From Aquilaria yunnanensis (taxonomy: Eukaryota > Streptophyta > Magnoliopsida > Malvales > Thymelaeaceae), in NCBI GenBank assembly GCA_039654915.1, contig CM077597.1, forward strand, positions 81,036,001-81,100,000: a DNA stretch of 64,000 nt. The letters are read 5' to 3'. The translations under genes and the position numbers were made by a program. How positions within the stretch are numbered: position 1 is the stretch's first letter; each line of letters starts with the position of its first letter. The notes under the pieces are model-generated. The model had not been told where the DNA came from. It worked only from the letters and a program-made list of their open reading frames with translations, and ran no database searches. Of this stretch, positions 57,984-64,000 are shown in pieces.

Positions 57984-58638
57984 TTTTTATCCTTTTGGTG
58001 ATGAGAGGCAATTATATTCAATTTATAAGAAAACCATGTGAAGAATTTTTTTTTTTTCAGTTTAGTATAGATCTAATAGATAATGTGTAACACTATTTCT
58101 CTTTCACTACTAAACAATTGCCTTTTTTTGCATTAAATAGGGTTGTAGCGTGAAAGATAATGAATTTTCAACGCACTGATCCAATAACCTTGTGTTGGAA
58201 ACGTTAACTTGAATATTAGACCTTTGAGTTGGGTATTAGTTTTAATATAATTAAACTATATTAATAGTTAATATAAATGAGAAATGACACAAGAATTTTA
58301 AGGGGAAAAAAGGTTTCCCAAACTATTGGTGGAGTGAGAACTTTATGTGATAGCGTCATTAGTCAAACATTTGTAGCAACAAATTGTGGGTACCAAACAT
58401 ATTTTATAACTAGAAATGACCTTTTATCAGTGACCTTTGTCATTGGAAAAGGTATGTTTTCTTTTGGTGTGAGAATAACACTGCTTTTAACTATATACAA
58501 TGACACATTAATATCCCAAATCAGAAAGTATCATGATATATTTGAGATGGAAGAAATAATTCTTATTGTTTTTCTTATTGTCACCTAATTCATATGAAAA
58601 TTCATTTCTAGGACATTATTTGTTTTTATTGTAAACAG
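57984..58638. other. Remainder of terpene synthase intron 5, nothing recognised
   Basis: Contains a 103-codon frame at 58277-58588 without a recognised domain. It ends in the acceptor GTAAACAG. Confidence 0.45.
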
Positions 58639-59012
58639 AAGAAAAAAGTAGCTAAAGGCTACAATAGTGAAGTTAAATGGTACCACCAAAATTATACACC
58701 CACCATGGAGGAGTACATGCAAGTTGCACTTCCAAGCTCAGCCTATCCCTTTTTATCTACGATATCATTCATCGGCATGGGTGACATTGCAACAAGAGAC
58801 TCCTATGAGTGGGTTATCAATAGCCCTAAGTTAATCTTGGCTTCTTCAATAATTTGTAGGCTCCAGGATGACATTGTGGGTCATGAGGTATGGTCTAAAA
58901 CTTTTCATATAGAATAAAACAATAGTTAACTTACTGCTGCCTGAAAATTACCATAATAAATTATGTGTTTTTTGGTTATGTCATATAATATGTTATATAG
59001 CATATATGATCA

Positions 59013-59190
59013 ATCACTATAAGAAAAACACCAAAAACTAACTGTAGAATCAGTTGCCAATTGGATGTTGTTTAACATTTTGGGGACCAAACTGTCAGTA
59101 ACTAAAAACTTAGTCTTCAATGCCTTAGCGGTTGATTTAGCGACTGATTAGTGACTAAAGTCACTCGCTAAGCACCTTTCAGCAACCAGG
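59013..59190 (+). mobile_element. Fragment of a CACTA-type element end in terpene synthase intron 6
   Basis: CACTATAAGAAAAACACC starts at 59013, and the following sequence contains AGCGGTTGATTTAGCGACTGATTAGTGAC and related GCGACT motifs in both orientations, like a subterminal region. No matching right end was found before exon 7, so this is a truncated element or a very decayed MITE. Confidence 0.5.
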
Positions 59191-59545
59191 TAATGGCGAT
59201 CAATTTTTCACATTCTTAATGTGCTTGAAAACATTCATGTCTAAATATTTGTAGTTCGAGCAAAAGCGGGGGCATTCAGCTTCGAGTGTGGAATGTTACA
59301 TGATACAATATGGGGTTACAAGACAAGAAGCAGTGGAACAACTCTCCAAACAAGTTAATGATGCATGGAAAGATATTAATGAAGAATGCATGCGCCCAAC
59401 TGCAGTCGAAATGCAACTTCTCACGACACTCCTTAATCTCGCACGTGTTATACATGTGCTCTACAACAATCATGATGGATACACTAATCCCCATGTGGCC
59501 AAAAACTTGATTGCTTCCTTGCTTCTGCATCCAATCCCTTACTAA

Positions 59546-61748
59546 GCATTCCTATATCCTAGATGTCAAATAATATGTAGAAGAATAATGTTAAAGTTGC
59601 AAAATGAATCTACTAAAGTTGTTCTAAAAAATTAGTGTGGTAATACATTTATAGCTTTAGCAATAAAAAATGAGCTAATATGAAATATCTAGCTCTTGCT
59701 AGCTTTGTATGATCTATCCATATTTTCTTAATCCAGATCTATTGTAAATGTTTGATCAAACTTCAACCAATAATATTAACTATAATATTATCGTTTGTTG
59801 ATATGATTGTCGCCATTGCTTCAGCTTGATTCTTAGTGTAAAGGTATAAGAGAATTATCTGATAATAGTTTTTTTATTTCATGATTTATTAGATAAGTAT
59901 TGTGATGATTAATAATTCATGAAAAGAATATTTTATCTATATAATTCTAATAATAATTCGCTAAAAGATGGAGTTTATTGGATGTTACAATCTCCAAAAC
60001 ACTTGAAAGTTTTCACTAAAATCTTTTGTTGAGATCAAATGCTTGTCAAACGCCACCATTTGAAGATCTTTTGTTATTTTCTTCTTTTTCCCCATCTGAA
60101 CCTACGTTTTTCGAGTTTGTTGAAATATTTTGTTTCCCATCTAATAATATATTTTCTAGACCACATTTTTTATCAACCCTGCCTACTTATGTCAATTATC
60201 TTTACCACTTACAGTTCCCTCTTACCTCATGTCCTACCCATCATGTAGTTTTCAGCCGTATCCACTATGGCAGTTTGTTAATATTACTTCTTAGTTACAG
60301 AAACACAAAATATATATGTACAGCACTTTACATTTTGTTCTCTTCTGAAAATTTGCTCTCCATTTGCTTCCTCTCCCACAAAACAGGTTCGAAATTAATT
60401 ATGTTAACCTCATGCACTTTGTTTGTTTGTTCAGTATGTGTTTCTTGCTTCATGTGTGTGTTTCCTACTGTACACGCTTAAGATTCTTTTTAACACTATA
60501 GATCAAAGTGTCTGTCCCCTTCAACACATTCAATCTTAAAAACCACGTTTCTTTAAAAAATTTTTTTTAACTATATGCTTTTTTCCTAGTTACACAAAGT
60601 GGTCATGGTATATGGTTAGTGGTTTGATTTGAACTGCTAGGAGATAATGTTTTCTTCGTGTTAGCTAGTAATTAGGAATGACCTATTCGTTGTTTGTATG
60701 TAAGTACCTTAGCATGGTTTAGAAACTGATCCATAATATCTTTCCCAATCTGTTGGACAATTAGACCTCAAGCTCTTTAATAAATATGCATAAAAGAAAC
60801 CATAAGCTTCTCTCTATGCATATTCTGAATATTTTGATTGCAATGAGGTTCATTGAGTGTCTCATTTACCTTTAGGCCTATTCAAGATGGCTTTGGTCCT
60901 CTGGTGTTAATTAGGCCTCCTATTCTAAAGTAAAAATGCATTCGCTTTAGATTACCACCTATTCTCTATTCACTTTTTTTTTTTTTTACTTATCAAGTTC
61001 TTAACATAAAAGTTCAAAATTTTTTTAACCATTGTTTCTATCTAAAAAAGGGACCACACTGCAGTCTTTCAAGTCCTTCCTTTTAAGACTATTAACCATT
61101 GAAAAACATCTGCACTGTGTAATTTTAAAAAAATCTATCTTACTTTTTATAGAAGGTTAGTGCTTAGTGTTTCACCAGCTAGGGTTACCTTAGTCTTTTC
61201 AAGCCTAATCATTAAAAAGTAACACAAAGAACAACACGTGAATGACTTGGTCAGGCAGGCGGATAGGTATGAACTGCAACAGTTTTTATTAAGACAATAC
61301 CTTGTGGCCAAAAGTGGTCGTCGCTTTATATCGTAGGATTGGTTTAGCCACCCCTTTCTGCCTCTTCAAAGTACCTTCCGTTAGTGTTGTTCTTTGTCCA
61401 CAAGGAACTCGTCTTGCCAAAAATAACTGAGTAAAACATTTAACTTTTAGGGTGCTTAAAAATGAATACCTCAATGATTAACAAAAAAAAAAAGTGTTTA
61501 AGAGAGGAAGAATATATGGGAGTAACACTCACCGAAGCTATGTCCCTTTGTTTGAAGCCCCATCAATCTACCTTCCAACAAACAAAAACATAAATCTTTG
61601 AAGCCCAGCGTCTTGGAAACAGATGTTTTTAAAAATTGGTTACAACCAATAGCAAACACCAAGAAAAGAACATCATGATCCCGGAGACCCAAAAATTTTA
61701 TATAAAAAATTAGACTTTTTTTTTTTTAAAAAAAATTGGGTCTAAATT
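59546..61748. other. Intergenic sequence downstream of the terpene synthase
   Basis: The 3' untranslated region presumably ends within the first 250 bases (AATAAT and AATAAAAAATG near 59660-59780). A 151-codon frame at 60026-60481 is Phe/Ser/Cys-rich, matches no family I recognise and is not supported. On the minus strand near 61690-61530 a frame ('LVFAIGCNQFL', 'LKTSVSKTLGF') ends at a donor-like GTGAGTG. It could be a stray exon but is unidentified. Confidence 0.4.
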
Positions 61749-64000
61749 TGTTGGATTTGTTTCAAAGAAAACTTTAATTTTGATGATGACAAGTGATGTG
61801 TGTTGATATTTTTAATCTCACTTCTTTGGTCAAAGTAAGGTTAATTGAACTTATGCTTAATTTCCAAGTGTGTCAAGTGTTTTCTCAAAAAATATGTGTT
61901 AAGAGTATTGAGGAAAATTTGCCTTTGAAAAGAAATTAGTAGGTTATTAACTTAGGTTAATGTTTGAATCAAGTTTGATTTCCAAATGACAAGTGTTTTT
62001 GAGTTGTTTCAAGTTTAATCCATTAAAGTCACAGTTCAACAGGTATTTATTTCACCTAAGTCTTACCTGCTCCTAAGTTTATTCTTTAATACGTTAAACT
62101 GGTTTAATACGAAGTTTGGGTTTCCTGTGACTTTTCAAAAAGCTTCAGTTGACACGTTAAAATTCGGTTTTAACCTGTTAAGTTGAAGTCTGAGAGCTTC
62201 GTTCAAATTCTACAAGTGGCGCGTTTTAAGTCAAAGATTCAAATGGCACTCGGACGAATCAGAGGGTGCCACCTATATAGTCCTGCCACGCATTAAATGC
62301 TTTGTCTCCAGCTGTTTTTGACCGTTGAAGGGAGAAGTTAAGTTTAACCCGTTAAACTCGGAACTTAACGCAAAGTCTGGAAGTATCAGTTTTTTGCATA
62401 AAGACAGAGCAACGACTCTCCAGTTTTTAAGGAACCTTTTCAAGCACTTCCAGCAGGGTTCCAACGGTCTAATAGCTTCCTAAAAAGTATATTTACACCA
62501 AGATACAAGTTGAAAACAACTCTTGGCAACTAGGAAAGAGAATCCATCATCAAAGAGCTCAAACTTGATATTTGCCAAGAACTTATGCTTTCACTTGTTT
62601 ATCTAGCTTTGAGAGCTTCTATTGTTTTTATCACTTTGTAACCTTTTAAACACCATTTCGTGAGATTGAGTTGGTGAGGTTTCTAGTTAGCCTCTAGGAA
62701 AACTAGTGAGGGAAACGGTGTTAGTGAGGTTTCTAGTTAGCCTTTAGGAAAATTGGTGAGTGGTTGTGGTAGAGAAAACTACCAAAGGAGTGTGTATTCT
62801 TGTGATTTATAGTGGAGAAGAAAACTCTCAAGTGGTGAACTTGAGGAAAGGAGTAGGCTCTCAAGAGGAGAGACCGAACCTCTATAAATCCTTGTGTGCA
62901 AGCTTCTCTGCCTCTACTTGCTTGATTATTGCTTGGTGATTTGTCTTCATTCATTGGTTGAAGTTGTTTGTTTTCAAAAACACTTCAAAGCAAGTTTTCA
63001 AAGCAAAATTTAGGATCATTGTAGTAGTATTTTCTGGATAGAATAAGTTTATTTGATTTCATTGAATTGCATTTTGGTTCAAGAGATTAAAAGCTCATTT
63101 TCGGTGATTTTTTGATTCAACCAATTCACCCCCCCTCTTGGTTGAATTTAGGCAAACAATTGGTATCAGAGCTTAGTGATTTTTGTTTTCAAAACCTTGC
63201 GGTTTCAAAATCAAAAGATCCATGGCAACCACTAGTTTTATGCATCTTGAGGGGCAAAGTCCATCTAGGCCACCATTGTTTGATTCTACAAATTTTAATT
63301 GATGGAAAACTAGGATGGAAATTCACATTCAAACAATTGATTATGCTTTATGGAGGATCATTAAGGATGGTCCTAAAATTCCTATAAAAGTAGTTGATGG
63401 TAAACAAGTATCAAAAGATCGGACGGAATATGAACTGGGGGATGATCTTATGTGCACCATGAATGCAAAAGCTCTGAACATTATATATTGCGCACTAACC
63501 CCGGATGTATTCAATTTGGTTTCTTCTTGTGGAAATGCTAGGGATATTTGGAACAAGCTATTGGTCATATATGAAGGAACCACTCAAGTGAAGGACACCA
63601 AGATGCATATGCTTGTGAGGGCATATGAGTTGTTCAGCATGGAGCCAAGTGAAAGCATTTAAGAAATGTTTAGAAGATTCAATGAGATCCTTGCACCACT
63701 TAAATTGCTTGGGAAGGAGTATACAAATGAGGAGTTGGTGAGGAAGATCTTGTGGAGCTTACCTCCATCATGGAAGAGCATAGTTGAAGCCCTCAATGAA
63801 GGAGGAAGCATAAAAACCATGCATGTGGATGAGCTTTTTGGAAAGTTGTTGACTTATGAGATGAAGGAACAAGTTGAGGAAAGATACATCAAGAAGAATA
63901 AGTCAATGGCTTTGAAGGCCCAAGAGGATAACTCATCATCAAGTGAAGATGGAGACATTGATGAGGCTCTCTTAGTAAAGAAGTTTAGCAAGATGTTTAA
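61749..64000 (+). mobile_element. Ty1-copia retrotransposon (SIRE-like), 5' LTR and gag, cut by the window end
   Basis: The 5' LTR runs 61749-63158 (1,410 bp), from TGTTGGATTTG to GGCAAACA, and is followed by the primer-binding site TGGTATCAGAGCTTAG at 63161. The LTR's 3' end has 'AATTCACCCCCCCTCTTGG'-type text common in copia elements. Gag starts at 63222. LTR length and gag style suggest SIRE/Maximus, which is tentative. The pol region and 3' LTR lie outside the window. Confidence 0.85.
63222..64000 (+). pseudogene. Copia gag, partial, two premature stops
   Basis: 'MATTSFMHLEGQSPSRPP' opens the frame. A TGA at 63300 interrupts the conserved N-F/Y-W-K-T-R-M block just before 'WKTRM'. The UBN2 gag region follows: 'DIWNKLLVIYEGTTQVKDTK', then a TAA at 63660 where Gln is expected, then 'EMFRRFNEIL', 'LWSLPPSWK' and 'LFGKLLTYEM'. 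The frame otherwise stays open to the window edge. In the family, gag forms the particle that packages element RNA; this copy is interrupted. Confidence 0.85.

Larger units (their letters stand above)
55806..59545 (+). pseudogene. Terpene synthase (TPS-a, sesquiterpene-type), 3' half only; four exons
   Basis: Exons are 55806-56024 (219 bp), 56128-56266 (139 bp), 58639-58887 (249 bp) and 59255-59545 (291 bp with stop). 219, 139 and 249 are the conserved lengths of exons 4-6 in plant class III terpene synthases. All junctions are GT-AG and in phase, and no stop interrupts about 298 codons. Exon 4 begins 'RWWKEVNV' and holds the metal-binding DDxxD motif in '[11 protein letters not shown]'. Exons 6-7 together form the second metal site, 'DDIVGHEFE', in the NSE/DTE position with Gly in place of Ser/Thr. 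The protein ends 'LLLHPIPY'. The family ionises farnesyl diphosphate in the cytosol; the motifs resemble valencene/germacrene synthases, but the product cannot be predicted. The N-terminal domain (exons 1-3) is missing from the window. It is called a pseudogene for that reason only. Confidence 0.85.

Noticed and set aside
60026..60481. 151-codon plus-strand frame downstream of the terpene synthase
   Set aside because: Phe/Ser/Cys-rich composition, no recognised domain, no supporting splice or promoter context.
1..64000. tRNA, rRNA, CRISPR array or bacterial-type operon
   Set aside because: Nothing resembling these was seen. Primer-binding sites complementary to initiator tRNA occur only as parts of retroelements.

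Overview
The window is repeat-rich nuclear DNA of a flowering plant, most likely a eudicot. The evidence is plant-type CACTA transposons, copia retrotransposons, miniature LTR elements (TRIMs), Stowaway, hAT and Mutator-like MITEs, and the 3' half of a terpene synthase gene with the exon lengths typical of the plant sesquiterpene synthase subfamily. Species cannot be told from the sequence. No bacterial-type operon, CRISPR array, rRNA or tRNA gene was recognised. The non-element coding material is the terpene synthase remnant, one leucine-rich-repeat pseudogene fragment and a few unidentified coding-like scraps.

Layout. 1-760 holds the start of a LINE endonuclease. 1739-2668 is a 165-bp-period tandem repeat, into which an 11.5-kb CACTA element (2669-14211, 3-bp target duplication ACA) inserted. 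That element carries a TNP2-type transposase gene and a second, TNPA-position gene, both broken. It also contains a LINE 3' fragment that is itself split by a TRIM, so three insertion levels are nested. 14215-22160 is intergenic with a second TRIM (16511-17041), a tandem TRIM array of four LTRs and three internal regions inside one target duplication (17124-18379), a 0.6-kb local tandem duplication and a Stowaway MITE. 22165-25558 is a probable 3.4-kb solo LTR. A leucine-rich-repeat pseudogene fragment lies at 26159-26490.

27371-45970 is one ancestral 2.5-kb tandem duplication that was later inflated. Copy A received a 2.9-kb solo LTR (29119-32025, duplication GTGAT) and a second CACTA (32311-42369, duplication CAA, genes on the minus strand). 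Copy B received a 647-bp hAT element (42965-43611, duplication GTGTATTC). Each copy preserves the empty site of the other's insertions, so the order of events can be read directly. 46408-49111 is a minus-oriented solo LTR (duplication ACGAA). 49527-55010 is a decayed Tnt1/Tork-like copia element. 55806-59545 is the terpene synthase 3' half: four exons with clean splice sites and an intact reading frame, but no N-terminal exons. The right end, from 61749, is the 5' LTR and gag start of another copia element that runs out of the window.

The two CACTA elements share one gene plan: a transposase with an N-terminal zinc-binding domain, TNP2 core, DUF4218 and DUF4216, then a second gene ending in a coiled coil. 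Most premature stops in the second CACTA and in the copia element are TAG where CAG is expected, or TGA where CGA is expected, which fits decay through cytosine methylation. No gene in the window looks like a new biochemical system. The notable structures are the tandem TRIM array, the reciprocal empty-site chronology, the internal copy of subterminal repeats in the second CACTA, a foldback in its transposase intron, and the truncated but otherwise open terpene synthase.
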